Shown one piece after another: positions 31,973 through 44,554 of a DNA stretch of 64,000 bases. The stretch is from Jaltomata sinuosa. Lineage: Eukaryota > Streptophyta > Magnoliopsida > Solanales > Solanaceae. The translations under genes were made by a program, and so were the position numbers. The stretch lies in assembly GCA_003996215.1 (NCBI GenBank), contig QJPP01000662.1, positions 62,001 through 126,000 on the forward strand, written 5' to 3'. The notes below the pieces were generated by a model, which saw only the letters and a program-made list of their open reading frames with translations, did no database searches and had not been told where the DNA came from. Position 1 is the first letter of the stretch. Each line of letters begins with the position of its first letter.

Positions 31973-34900
31973 TTACCCATCGTTCATCCCCGAATGATCC
32001 AACCCTAAATTATGGAAGTAAAGAAAGGAAAGTGTAGTACCTAAATCCTCAAACAAGTGAGGGTACTTGTCCCGCATGTCCTTCTCAGTTTCCCAAGTGG
32101 CTTCCTTAACCGTACAATGCTTCCATTGAACCTTTACCATACTGATCACCTTTTTCCTCAATTTTCGAACATCTCGATCAAGAATCACAACCGACTCCTC
32201 TTCATAGTGAAGATCCTTATCAATTAACACTTCATCCCACTTGATGATGTAGTCCCCATCCCCATGGTATCGCTTTAGCATAGATACATGAAATACCAGA
32301 TGGACACCCGATAAATTGGGCGGCAGTGCTAACCTGTAAGCCACTGGACCTATAATCTCAAGAACTTCGAACAGTCCGATGAACCGAGGGCTGAGCTTTT
32401 CCCTCTTACCAAAACGCATAACTCCCTTCATTGGTGATACCTTCAATAGTACTTGTTCGCCAATATGAAAATGTATGTCCCTTACCTTGCAATTCGCATA
32501 TTCCTTATGCCTGCTTTGGGCCGCTAGCAACTTGATCTGAATATCTCTCATATTTTCTTGTGCTTCCCTTAACAAGTCCATGCCCAAAGGCTTTACATCG
32601 CCTTCCTCAATCCACCCTATAGGTAACCTACAACTCCTCCCATATAGGGCCTCAAACGGTGCCATGTCAATACTGGAGTAGTAGCTATTATTGTATGAGA
32701 ACTCACACAATGGTAGAAACTAGTCTCAATGACCTCCGAAGTCAATCACACATTCTCTCACCATGTCCTTCGATACCTGGATCGTCCTCTCTGACTGACC
32801 ATCAGTCTAGGGATGGAAGGTTGTACTGAAGGTGAGTTGAGTCTCCAACTCTTCGTGTAGCTTACCCTAAAACTTAGAGGTAAACTGCATACCCCTGTCT
32901 GAAATGATGGACAGTGGTACCCCGTGCAATCTCACGATCTCTTTCACATAAATCTTAGCCAATTGCTGCAAATTGTAGTCCACCCTGAATGGAACAAAAT
33001 GAGTTGACTTGGTCAGCCTGTCCATAATGACCCAAATAGAGTCATACTTTCCCAAGGTCTTGGGAAGACCCACCATGAAATACATGGCTATCCTTTTACA
33101 CTTCCACTCTGGAATGGGCATCCTCTAAAGTGGTCCTGCAGGTCTTTCATACTCATACTTTACCTGTTGACAATTTTGACATTTGGACATAAAATAAGCT
33201 ATGTCCCTTTTCATCCCGAGCCACTAGTAAAGCTTCCTCAAATCCCTGTACATCTTGGTTACACCCGAATGAATCAAATATCGCGAGCCATGAGCCTATG
33301 CTAACACTTTCTGAATGATATCATCAACCCGAGGAACATAAATCCTTCCTCTAAAATTTAACACGCCGCCAAAATCCAACGTGGCATCCCCAGACTCTTC
33401 GGATATTGCCTTGTTTCAAAGCCTGCTCAACTGCGAATCCTGAAACTGTTTGGCCTTTATCTCTTCTATGAATATGGATTTGACCTCAATACTGGCCAAC
33501 ACTGTTCTGAAATACCCAAGTGCATGAACCTAGATTCTAATGTCTAAATCTCTCTTGCCAATGATCGTTTGGACACCCCCAAACAAGCCAAACTACCCAT
33601 GCTAACTGTCTTCCAGCTCAATGCGTCTGCCACCACATTAGCCTTACCCAGATTGTACTGAATGGTCACATCATAGTTCTTTAACAACTCCATTCACCTT
33701 CTTTGCCTCAGATTCAAGTCCTTCTAAGTAAAAATATGCTGCAAACTGCGATGATCGGTGAACACCTCACACTAGACACCATAGAGATAGTGTCTCTAAA
33801 TCTTGAGTGCAAACACCACTGCTACAACTCTAAGTCGTGGGTTGGGAAATTCCTCTCATGAACTCTCAACTGCCTAGATGCGTAGGATATCACATTCTTA
33901 TCCTGCATCAACAAAGCACCCAAACCCAAATGTGAAGCATCACAATAAACAATAAAGTCCTTACCTACTGGCAAAGACAAAATAGGAGCCGTGGTCAGAA
34001 GTGTCTTGAGCTTTTGGAAGCTCTTCTCACACTTGTTGGACCACACAAATGGTACCTCTTTCTGAGTCAACCTTGTTAAGTGAGTAGTAATAGATGCAAA
34101 GTCCTTGACAAACCTACGATAGTAGCCTGCGAGCCCAACAAAACTCCTTACTTCAGTCACAGAGCTAGGCCGGACCCAACTCTTAACTGCCTCAATCTTC
34201 TGGGGTTCCACCATCACCCCCTTTTCTAACACTACATGCCCCAAGAATGCGACCGAAGTCAACTAAAATTCACACTTGGAGAACTTCGCATAGAGCTTTT
34301 GGTGAATCAATATTTCCAACACAATACGGAGATGTTCGGTATGCTCCTCCCTACTATAGGAGTAGATCAAAATATCGTCAATAAAAATGATGAGAACGAG
34401 TCCAAATAAGACTTAAATACCCAATTTATCAAACTCATGAATGTTGTCGGTGCATTAGTCAACCCAAATGACATTACTAAGAACTCGTAATGTCCATACC
34501 TAGTGTGGAAAGCAGTCTTAGGAATGTCCTCAGGCCTAATCTTTAACTGATGGTACCCTGACCTTAAGTCAATTTTTGAAAATACAGATGCACCTTATAA
34601 CTGGTCAAAAAGATCATCAATACGGGGTAAAGGGTACTTATTCCGGATGGTAACCTTGTTTAACTGCCTATAGTCTATGCACATCCGCATACTACCATCT
34701 TTTTTCTTCACAAACAAGACCAGAGCACCCCAAGGCAAAGCACTGGGACAGATAAAACCCTTGTCTAAGAGTTCCTGGATCTGAGTCTTAAGCTCCCTTA
34801 ACTCTGTCACAGCCATACGATATAGAGGAATGAAAATTGGGCAAGTGCCCGGCTCCAAGTCAATACAGAAGTCAATATCCCTGTCCGGAGGCATACCAGG

Positions 34901-35559
34901 CAAATCCGCCGGGAACACCTCCTGAAACTCTGAAACAACTAGAACTGACTCAATAGATGGGGACTCCACACTATCATTCGAACATGAGCCAAAAATTCTA
35001 AACACCCTATCCCCACTTGCTTCCTAGCCCGAACAAAAGATATGATCTTAACCGACTTAGGCATGTACACACCTTCCCACTCTAGCCTATCCTTACCTGA
35101 AATCTCTAGAACCACAGTCTTGGTGTTACAATTCAATACAACATGATAAGGAGATAACCACGTCATGCCCAAAATGATATCGAAGTCTACCATATCCATA
35201 ATTACCAAGTCTACCCAAGTATGCAACCCCACAAATACAACAGAACAAGCACGATAAATATGAGTCACAATCATGGACTCTCAAACTGGGGTGAAAACAT
35301 GGATAGGGGAATCAAGGATATCACAAATCAAGTCCAGACCCCAAGAAAAATTCACAGACACATATGAATATGTAGAACCTGGGTCAAAAAGTACCGAAGC
35401 CATCCTATCACAGACAAGAATTATACCTGTGATTACTGCGTCTAATGCCTCCACCTCAGACTTCCCTGAAAAAGCATAATAGTGAGCCTGATCATCAATC
35501 CGGGCAACTTCCTTGGCCGGCTGCACCGCACCCCTGCCCGCGCCGCTATTCTCTCTATC
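31973..35559 (-). pseudogene. pol: Element B protease-RT-RNase H-integrase-chromodomain, broken
   Basis: The protease has the FDPGSTYSYVS active-site block near 35375. RT starts around 34900 (GSMRMCIDYRQLNKV near 34680). A segment at 34262-33822 holds the RT end and RNase H (GKDFIVYCDASHLG). The integrase core is near 33121-32867 (IISDRGMQFTSKF). The C-terminal 245-codon segment (32710-31973) includes KVSPMKGVMRFGKREK and the chromodomain-like KVQWKHCTVKEATWE. Pieces lie in several frames with stops between them. The order matches A and C. The RT catalytic box, near 34390, is disrupted by a frame change. It would have supplied polyprotein processing, reverse transcription and chromatin-guided integration. 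Confidence 0.88.
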
Positions 35560-36918
35560 TTCTCAACCTCTATGAAAGTTACCTCGCCCACCCTGTGAAT
35601 GACCTCTAGCATAGCCACCTCTACCTGTTGGTACCACAACCTTAGACTGGTACTGAGTCTGATGACCAGTCTGTCTGTGAGGGGATTCCCTCTTAAAATG
35701 GCCCAGATCACCACAATGAAAACAACCGCGATCAAGTGTAGGCCTGATGGTAGATGTGTAAGAAGCTCCCTGGCCTCTAGGAGCTGAAAACTGTTGATTA
35801 GCTCCTGGGCGACCACCTGTAGTAGCTGGCAGAGCTGACTGAATAGGACGGAAAGAGTACACCTGCTGATTGTGACCCCTGGAGTATGAACCACTATAAT
35901 TTCCATCATATTGGGGCTTCTTGGCTAACACTTTAGCCTGCCCTACTTGCTTGACCCCTTCTAACTTCTTAACATAGTCTGTGACCTCATTGAAGCCCTT
36001 CCCAGCTGAAGTCATGTGCACCGATAACACCTGTAAATCCATATTCAAACTCTTCACAAATAATCGAATTCGCTCCTCCTCAAAACCCAACAATTGTGTA
36101 GCAAACAAACACAAGGCATGAAACTTAGCCTCATAAGTAGAGACCGATATGTTATCCTATTCCAGAGCTAGGAACTCATCCTTTTTGCAATCTCTCAAGG
36201 CACGAGGCACGTATTTCTCCAAGAAGAGAGCGTGAAATTACTCCCAAGTCAGTGGGGGCAAAACAGATGACCGATATTCCACATGAGACCTCCACCACTG
36301 CTTAGCATCACCCTGCAGCTGAAAGGTGACAAACTCAACCCCATGTTGTTGCACAATGCCCAGCTTGTGCAGCCTCTCATAAAAGTCCAATATGAACTCA
36401 TAAGCATCTTCCTTATTATTACCAAGAAATGTAGGAGGTTTCAGCTTAATGAACTTGGTCAACATATCGTGCTCATTCTCTATCATGACCAGACCTCGCA
36501 TGGGTCTGAAGAAGTTGTATGTGCCCGACGCAGCATCCATTCTAGGAGCTGTAAAATTCGTTGGATGTGTACTCGGAACCTGATCTGCAGTTCCTGTAGG
36601 GTTGGCTCCAGCACCAACCAGGCCACTCAGGAAGGACCACAATTTCTGAAATGTTGCGGGTGTGATAGGGGGAAGGTATGCACCTCTAGCCGGTGCTGCC
36701 TCCGCCTGCTCTACACCCTCCTCAACAGCAACCTCAACCTCCTCTTCAACCTGATCATGGGGTGGGGGAGGGGTCACTTCACGTGCTCCTTCAGCCGCTT
36801 GAGCTCCACCCCTAGCGGGTGTTTCCCTACCTCGGCCCCTGCCCCTTCCTCTACCTCTAACAACCGAGCCCGCTGCTGGGATCGCTGCTCTCTCTTCGTT
36901 GTTCCTTGTGTTAACCAT
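35560..36918 (-). pseudogene. gag: Element B gag, broken
   Basis: The ATG at 36918-36916 starts an Arg-Gly-rich N-terminus, followed by the capsid core (FLGNNKEDAYEFILDFYERL, FQLQGDAKQWWRSH). A stop at 36238-36240 and a frame change near 36130 interrupt it. The C-terminal part (36114-35563) has a zinc knuckle CFHCGDLGHFKRES, in which the last Cys has become Ser. Element C has the same protein with different lesions. Confidence 0.85.
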
Positions 36919-37119
36919 CTACGAACAGAAGAGTGAACAAAGTCAGATACCAATTTGTATCACTAGATACCAATTGGAATCAAGTTATATCACGAAGGGA
37001 GAAAGAAGAGATAGTTTCTAAAGTCCTATAGCCTCTCGAAGAAAAGTATGGATGTCTCCACACTGTTCTGGAAGACTCTACTAAACCTGTTTTGGTACGA
37101 CGAAACCAACGAACCTAGG

Positions 37120-37131
37120 GCTCTGATACTA
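37120..37131 (-). other. Element B primer-binding site (one mismatch)
   Basis: The minus strand reads TAGTATCAGAGC, four bases (AAGA) after the LTR end. Element C has TGGTATCAGAGC at the same spacing. This is the initiator tRNA-Met-type site with one G to A change. Confidence 0.8.
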
Positions 37132-37135
37132 TCTT

Positions 37136-37512
37136 TGTCATGACCCAGACCATCGTGAGTGGCACCCACCCAATACCATCGAGTGAGCGGTACCCAACAC
37201 TTAATCATCCTAGTAGCTTAAAACCAAAGCATAAAATAAACTAGCAAATAAATCACAAATAATATTTTATAAAACTACGGAAACATCCTCCTTAAAACCT
37301 GAAAGTCATCGTACCAAAATATTCTACCAAATTGTCTAGAAAATACGGGGATGCAACCCCTAATCAGCAAGAGTTTAAGCCCGACACAAGTGGGCTATAA
37401 GTAAACAGAAAAAAACCAAGGTAGCTCGATCGAGGCAGCTCACCCTTGATGTCTGAAAGCGCTGGGACTAAAGGTGAGGTTGCGCATCAGCCGCCGAAAG
37501 ATTTTCTGTACT
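37136..37512 (-). repeat. Element B 5' LTR, terminal 377 bp only
   Basis: Matches 29760-30143 of the 3' LTR up to GATTTTCTGTACT, then similarity stops. The missing 1.8 kb were deleted or replaced by 37513-38074. Confidence 0.82.
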
Positions 37513-38074
37513 AATACGATATCTCCCAGTGACATTCGTGCTAAACCTATACTTCAAGGTCTAGACAAGAGGATCCAAGCTACACTCACCCTTGGAGCAT
37601 AAAAGGGAGCTTGGAAGAGCCTCATTACGCTCTGAATGAAGCAAGCCAAGGAACTCCAAGCCTTACAAACTATATTCATGAAGAAAGAGGCTTTGGAGAC
37701 CATTGAAGAACGTATATCAAGGATCTACGACTTGTGGCACACCAAACACACAAGGCTGCCAATGATGATCTGTTTAGGTGGTGCGGAGCAGAGGGCGACA
37801 TGCACTCTTGATGGTGCATTTCGCACACCCTTCGCACATCTTATGCGTTGGGCCGAGTTGGGCTATCTTTCAAGGTCACTATTGGGCCTTTATGTAATAA
37901 CTATAAATAGGGGTTCCCTTCCCTTTAGCTTCTCAGTTGTTGAATGATTGAGAAATGCTCTTTGACAACTCATATTGTAGTTGATAGCTTTTAGTGTAGT
38001 AAATCTATTGGGTGGATTTCTAATAGTTTAGGTGAGTAATTAGGGGTAGATTCCCTTGGTTGCTTGATAACTTC
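37513..38074 (+). other. Orphan fragment with TATA-like box, possibly part of an unrecognised LTR
   Basis: This 562-bp piece matches nothing else in the window. It is less AT-rich than the spacers. It contains CTATAAATAGGGG at 37901-37913 followed by a pyrimidine-rich stretch, the usual look of an LTR promoter. An open frame of 103 codons (37636-37947) ends inside the promoter-like part and shows no domain I know. It could be the remnant of another LTR or small non-autonomous element caught between B and E2. Confidence 0.45.
37901..37913 (+). promoter_or_regulatory. TATA-like box
   Basis: CTATAAATAGGGG is a strong match to plant TATA boxes. No downstream gene is present before the E2 LTR at 38075. 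Confidence 0.45.
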
Positions 38075-41000
38075 TGTTGACACCCAATTTTGACCTCCCT
38101 ATACCTCTCTTGGGCTGTTATTTTACTTGTTATTATTATTTTTTTAAAGCTTAATTTTCCTCGCGAATTGCTTCTATTTACTAAATAAAACACATATTTT
38201 ATCGTCGTCTTGACACTTTTTAAATTAATATACAATTTATAAATATATAATTTGTTTCTTATTATTAATATTTTATCATAAATTTTATATAATATTACAT
38301 GTCATTTATTTTACGTACAATATATATATACGGAATTTATTTATAATTTTAATTAATATTTTTTTGTTTGATAATTATCATTTTTATCTACTAAATTTTA
38401 TATATGTAGTATTTTATTTATTAAATAGCAGTCCAAATTTAATTTCCCTCTCAAATTATTTAAATTTTAGCAAAATTTTGCTCAATTTATGTCAATTTTA
38501 GCCCAAATTGAGTCCAATTTGGATCAATTTTAATTCCAATTTGAGCCCCAAATTTGGCTGACCCAATTTGTGACCCATAACCCGACCCAATCCTTGATTT
38601 TAATCTCAGTCGTCTATCCTTTATAATCTAACAATCCAGATTAATTCTAGGTTTATTTCCTTTTTAATTAGTATCACCCAAAAAATCCTTAACCCTCATT
38701 CATTTCCCCACCAGCCGCCACTCTTTACTCTCTCCCCCCCTTTTTTCTCCCTCCGCTCACCACTCTCTTCTCCATCGTCCGTCGGTGAAGCGGCCACCAA
38801 CTCCACCACAAAAAACCAGCCATTGCCATCACCCCCTCTCTCTCCTCTTTCCCCTCATATTCTCCTTTCTCTACCTCGGTTCTGACAAACCGCTGACGAA
38901 ACCCCATCACCCACACTCCGCCTCCACCACACGACAACCAGCGCCACCCTCTCCTTCTCTATTTGTCTCCTCCCACCAGCGAACCCTTTTACTCCATAAA
39001 CACCACAAAAATCAGCAAGCCCCACCGCTGCCACCATCATTCTCGAACCAAAGTTAATGGCTCTACTAATGTATCACTACGATAATGTTTGACAATTTTA
39101 AATTGGCTTCTGCATCAGGTCTTATATTTCTACCGAACGCCCCAATTCTGATTTATGACAGTTTGAACCCATTTCCGGTATGTCCTTATGCTCAGTTTGG
39201 TGATGTGATTTTGAGAAATAGATTAATGATCTAGGTTCAATTGGTTGATTCTTATTCTTCTGGATTGTATTATATCATATGCGGAAATTGTGATCGTTGT
39301 GAATTTCGATTTAGCCCTAGTAATTTGAGATGTCTGACTTGGTTGCCAATTTCTGCATTCATACTCTTTGCATTTGAATACATACCCATAGAACGTAAGT
39401 ATGAGCATTATGATGATCGTTTGTGTTCAATTCTAGAATTTTAAATCAGTCTTGATCAACTTTTCCCTTGAAAATGTGCTATTGACAGCATTTTTATGGT
39501 TTAAATTATGGTAATTTGTAGTATCATTTTATCTAAAAGCATGGGATAATTCTTGATACTTGTCTGTAGTAGTCTTAAATGATTATTTCCTCTCCTTTTT
39601 TGAGCCAAATTCATGGCAAAACTTATGTGATAGTTGTGGTAAGCTTGACATAATTTGCTCCTGAGTGATTTGGTTAATTGGCTTACGAAAATCTTTTATG
39701 ATAAGTACTCTCTCATTTGCTCTTCTAATTGATTGTGACAACTCTAATACTCGCTCATCTATGGTAAGTTTTGATCATCTTGCACTTAATTTATTCGTTT
39801 CTTTGGAAAGTAGCCCTATGATTGATTTTCTTTCCTTTTACTTGGTATGGACAACCTTAGTACCCCTATATTTATGGTAACTTTGATGTGATTTTCTGCC
39901 CTTAATCAATTTTACCCATCCGTTTTAAGAAAAAGAATCTCCTTAATTGACTTTTTAATTGATTGACTCCCTTTCCTTCTCAAAATTGATCTGTAATAGC
40001 CTTCATATGCTATTTCTTTTTCTTTTAAAAATATCTTCTCACTTAATGAAATCTCTTCAATCTTGTTACAGTTTCTTACTTGTTTATTTTTGGTAACTTT
40101 GACAAGATTTTTGCACTGAATTGATTCCTATGATTGAGCACTCCACATCCCTTAACTGATATGTTCTTCTAATATATAAGTAACTCTTCTTTTTTCTATG
40201 GAGGATCTAGAATTCACATACTGAAAAATCCCCACAACTTTCACGAACACTCATACATATGCACACAAGAGAAAACTTATAGGGATAGAGTTTTCCCACG
40301 GGTTCTACTATCTGTTTTAACTCGCTATCGCGCTCTCGTGCAAGTTCTCTCTACTGCTCTCAATTACTTTAAAGAAAAAGTGTTTGAAGTTGCTGGATCA
40401 TTGTTTGCTGTTATTTTCACTTTGTTTCTACTACTTGACTGGTTAGTCTCCTTTCAAAGTTTTCAATACTTATGTGGTAAATTGTTGTAGTTTCCATCTC
40501 CTGCCATTGGTTTATAATTGTTTAATTCTTTAAATATGATATAGGAAGCACCAAGGTATGTTCTCCATTACTCTTTTGTGTGTTGCTAAAAAATGTGTAA
40601 GATAAGAGCATGCCTATAGATCTCAAAACTTCTTTGTGAATATCTACTTGAATTTGTTTGGTTTGTTGTGATACAAAATTTGTGAGGAACACATGCTCTT
40701 GTTATGATCCTTTGGCTACTGGTAAAGGCTGGTGTATTTATACCCCCTCGGTGTGAGCACTTCCCAGAATCCTTGAGATTCTTGGGATCTTGACACGCCA
40801 AGGAGGATGGATCTTGCTTCTATTAGGATCGTGTTTGAAAGTTTGGCCGACGTGTTTGTGGACTGCTTAGACCTGGAGAGGAATCGCTGGATTTTGAGTT
40901 TTGGAATCCATTTCTAGGCTTACTGACTTTGTACGGATTCATTTTACATTGGCTTGTACCGTAAACATATTGATGTAATAATAGAAGAAAGGGGGCTGCC

Positions 41001-42671
41001 TAAGGGATTAGGAAATTATGTGCTAAATGTTTCCTTTTTGAGCGTTAAATCCTTAGTTTCTTACTCATATTTTCATTCATTTTCACTCCATTTTGACAAA
41101 ATTTCACAAATGGTTAAAGTTATTTTCATTTCTTTATGAAAAACATTGCTCGTTTCGGTTTTATGCAATTGGAACTGGACATGGTATTTTTACTTCTATT
41201 ATACAAATACTATCTCCTAACATATAGTTAGCGGGAAAATGAAAAGGAATTACGAGGTCTAATTTCTAAATTTTAATTAAGCCGACGCATCCCCGGGAGT
41301 ACCATCTACCAAAGCTTTCAAAAAGGAATTATGTGTAGTTATATGTAAGTATATTTATGTGCCTATTACTTGAAATTACAAATCTTTTACTTATATTTTA
41401 AAATTATATTATTACTATTTTTAAACTGTAAGACCGACCTCCAATTAAATTGTTGTTATAGTGGAAGAGCGCAATCAATAATATCGTGGCATCATCCCTA
41501 TAAATGCTATAAACATTTTAAGCCTTTCAAATACTCTTATGAGTTCTAAAAATTTAAGCTCATTTACTCTTATGAAACTAATTATATTTTATTTTATTTT
41601 GTTTATTTGGGGTAGTTAATATATTTTATTTTAGGGTGCGCTATTTCTCTATTGTAACAAGGTATAGTTTTCACTTGTGTAAATTGATTCGAATAATTAG
41701 TTATTTGTAATTAGTTAACTTTCATAATTAAATCTTTCTTTACTTTGCTATGCTTAAATAAATTCTCTCCTCTCACTTATCTATTGTTAACCACTTTCAC
41801 ATGATTCGTATTGACTAAACAAAAATCAAGTTTTTTTTTATGTTTAGTTTTTAACTTGTTTTTTTTTTTAATAATTAATAAATGAATTTACTATGTAATC
41901 ACTTGGTTCCTTATTTAGACAATAATTTATGTCTATTTCTTTTACTTATTTTAAAATAAGGGTTTTTGTATGTTTAAATCACCTAGTTATTTAGACTCGT
42001 ATTATCTAATTAACAATCAAGTTTTGCATGCCTAGTTTTACTTATTCACTTATTTGTTTAAATTAATGAATAAATGAGTATGTTTAATCATTTATCGCCT
42101 AGACTAGATTCATGTTAATTAATCAACAATTGAATCTTCACCTAGTTTAGTTATCGTTTAAAATAAAGATTTTTATGTTTAATCATTAAGTTATTTAAAT
42201 TAAGCATATAAGAGAATAAATAAGTTTGCATGTCTATTTTGTTCATTTATTTTAAATAATGCATAAATCAACGTGCTTAATTATTTATCACATGTTTAGA
42301 TTAACAAGTAGATTTATGCTTAATTTATTTACTTTATTAAAATTAAAATTTATTTATTTAATCACTTTTTCTAAATAAAATCAATTGACCTTTTGTTTAT
42401 CACGTATTTTCCCACATAAATAATGAATCTGGTAGGGACTCACATTTGTGGACCTCGAAAAGTGCATAATACCTTCCTTTCGAGGTAACTTGAACCCTTA
42501 TCCGATTTTCTGGCTTCGCAGACTTTAAATTTAATTTAATCATAGTTAGTTAGAATGGTGCCCTAACGCACCTTAATTCATTAGGTGGTGACTCTTTACC
42601 TCTCTTTTATCCTAAAAAAGAGAGTTGTCACGTCGAAGGCCCACTTTTCGCGAGAAAATTGGGGCGCGACA
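38075..42671 (+). repeat. E2 5' LTR (4,597 bp)
   Basis: It begins TGTTGACACCCAATTTTGACC and ends TTGGGGCGCGACA. It matches the E2 3' LTR pieces closely over long stretches (for example 39083-39440 with 50857-51213) and E1 more distantly. A pyrimidine-rich island at 38690-39055 is about 100 bp shorter than its 3' LTR counterpart. Proline- and serine-rich open frames inside the island are not considered genes. Confidence 0.88.
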
Positions 42672-42674
42672 GAA

Positions 42675-42694
42675 TGACGACTCTGTTGGGGATA
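42675..42694 (+). other. E2 primer-binding site
   Basis: TGACGACTCTGTTGGGGATA lies three bases (GAA) after the LTR end. It is the Ogre-type tRNA-Arg-like site with a G to A change at its third base compared with E1. Confidence 0.72.
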
Positions 42695-44554
42695 CTTACC
42701 TTCTAACCATTACGTATTTGTGTTTATGTTGGATTTTACATTTCATTTGCGTTTTGTGTTATATTTGTAGGACTTATTTATTTATTTATTGGTAAAGTTT
42801 AATTTGTTTCTTTAAGTTGTTGATTTAGTTCAATAGTTAGCATCCTTTTTAAAAAAAAAAATCTCTTAAAATAATTTATTTATTTTTTCATGAATTAGAT
42901 TAGTTCTTTTTTTATTTGACTTTTAAAATGCTTGTTCCCTGGCATAGTTATGTGTCATGATTAAATTCTCTTTTCTTTCCCTTCATTTATTTCTTTAAAT
43001 ATTCTTGCGTCATGATATCCATTTTCGTTATTTATTTATTTATTACTCTAAATGACTCGCTTTTATATCTAATTTTCATATTTAAATAAATATTTTTGTA
43101 CCGTATATTCTTTTTCTGTACTCCTTTATTTAATTTTCTTGTCTTGAATATTTTGTTTTCCTAACTGAACTATACATCTTACGTGAAAATCCTCTTTCTA
43201 AATCCTTTATTTGTTTTTTTTTCAATTTATCCTTGAGGTAGAATTTTTATTTATTTATTCTCTTAGGTAGTATAATGTATTTCTTTCCATGTACTTTCTC
43301 CTACTTTTATCCCTTTATTTATTTTTCTTATTTGATCGATTTATTTTACTTTTGCGATCAATTCCTTTCCTCATTCTCCTTACGTGTTTTCTTATTATTG
43401 TTTCATGATTAATTTATTATTTATTTATTTCATTCGTTAAATTAATATGTCTCATAATTTATTTGTTTCTTCCCTTCAATTTATGTATTTACTTATTGTT
43501 ATTATTCCTTATTTTTGCTTTATTCATTTCCTTATCATTTTTTCTTAAACTGTTTGATGTGTTATAATCTTTCACTATGTGCTACATGTTATTGTTTTAT
43601 ATAAATTGTCATTCCGCTCATACTTTTCCCACTTGGGAACTTCACACTTTCACACACTATACACGTGAGTTGTACCTTTGCACTTCTCCAAAATTCTTTC
43701 AATACCCTATTTTAGAGAGTTGGCATAGACGTGGGGTGAACGGATAGTTTTGCTACCGTGTGACCACGTGCCTCCTCGCATAAGAAAAAATCTTGAGGCC
43801 GTGTCTATCCAACTCTTAGAAAGCTTAAGAGAGTGTCATTCTACCCCTTGTATTTAAGACATGCATGCATTAACTATAAATAGGCGTTCATGATACCAAA
43901 ACAACACATATATTTATCTGCTACGTGTTAATCTTTTATGTTTATGTTATCATCTTACCTATTTAATTATTTGGTTCTTGTCTTAGTAATTTCTTACTCT
44001 TAGAATTTTAAATTTTAAATGACGTCGAAATCATTTATTTGCACTTAATGCAAATAATTTTTCAGTATCGTACCATTTTTCTTTAGACCCAAATCATACA
44101 ATCTTAGGGCCTAGTTAAATTTTCCTTCATTCTAACGTCGTAACTTGATCTTGTCCTCTAAAGATCTTTTAGCATATAAATCATCTCTCAAATCAATATA
44201 TTCCTCCATAGGGTATCCTAGATTCCCTTCTAACTTTTAAGGTGATTCATTACTTTTAGAATATCCTTAACTCGTTGCTTTCTACATTGACATATTATTT
44301 CCTCCATTAAAGTTTCATTCATTTGGTCTAGGTTTCACCGTAAATTGTCAACGTTCGACGTTTGTGTCATCCTCCAGCTTTTACAACTTTTAAGTCATAT
44401 AGCATCCTTCATAACTTCTCTGAATGAGTCGTAATCCATTACTCAACTCTTAATTATTAGACCCTTTTTTTTCTTCTCTTGTGCGTTCTTCCTTTACTAA
44501 TTATAAATTTTCTTCTTCTAAGGTTGACTAAAGTTGAACGTTAGAGCGTATCAA
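42695..44554 (+). other. E2 leader, no ORF1
   Basis: These 1.86 kb are T-rich. They start like the E1 leader (TTTGTGTTTATGTTGGATTT). ORF1 would be expected here in an Ogre element but no similarity to E1 ORF1 was seen in any frame. I see no other gene. Confidence 0.7.

Larger units (their letters stand above)
29760..37512 (-). mobile_element. Tekay-like Ty3-gypsy element B, 5' LTR truncated
   Basis: In minus-strand order it has a partial 5' LTR (37512-37136), a primer site, gag, protease, RT, RNase H, integrase with chromodomain, and a complete 3' LTR (31960-29760). It is the same family as A and C. The 5' LTR keeps only its last 377 bp; at 37512 unrelated sequence begins. Many stops and frameshifts make it inactive. 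With A it forms a tail-to-tail inverted pair separated by 3,047 bp. Confidence 0.9.

Noticed and set aside
36283..36936. Open frame of 217 codons on the plus strand
   Set aside because: It is antisense to the gag of element B, whose protein is clearly recognisable on the other strand.
37636..37947. 103-codon open frame as a gene
   Set aside because: It runs across the TATA-like box of the same fragment and has no recognisable domain; more likely chance.
38785..39057. Pro/Ser/His-rich open frame in E2 5' LTR
   Set aside because: Low-complexity translation of the pyrimidine-rich LTR island; not maintained in the 3' LTR because of an indel of about 100 bp.
42695..44554. Possible ORF1 or host gene in the E2 leader
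   Set aside because: No frame longer than about 60 codons and no similarity to E1 ORF1 blocks could be seen.
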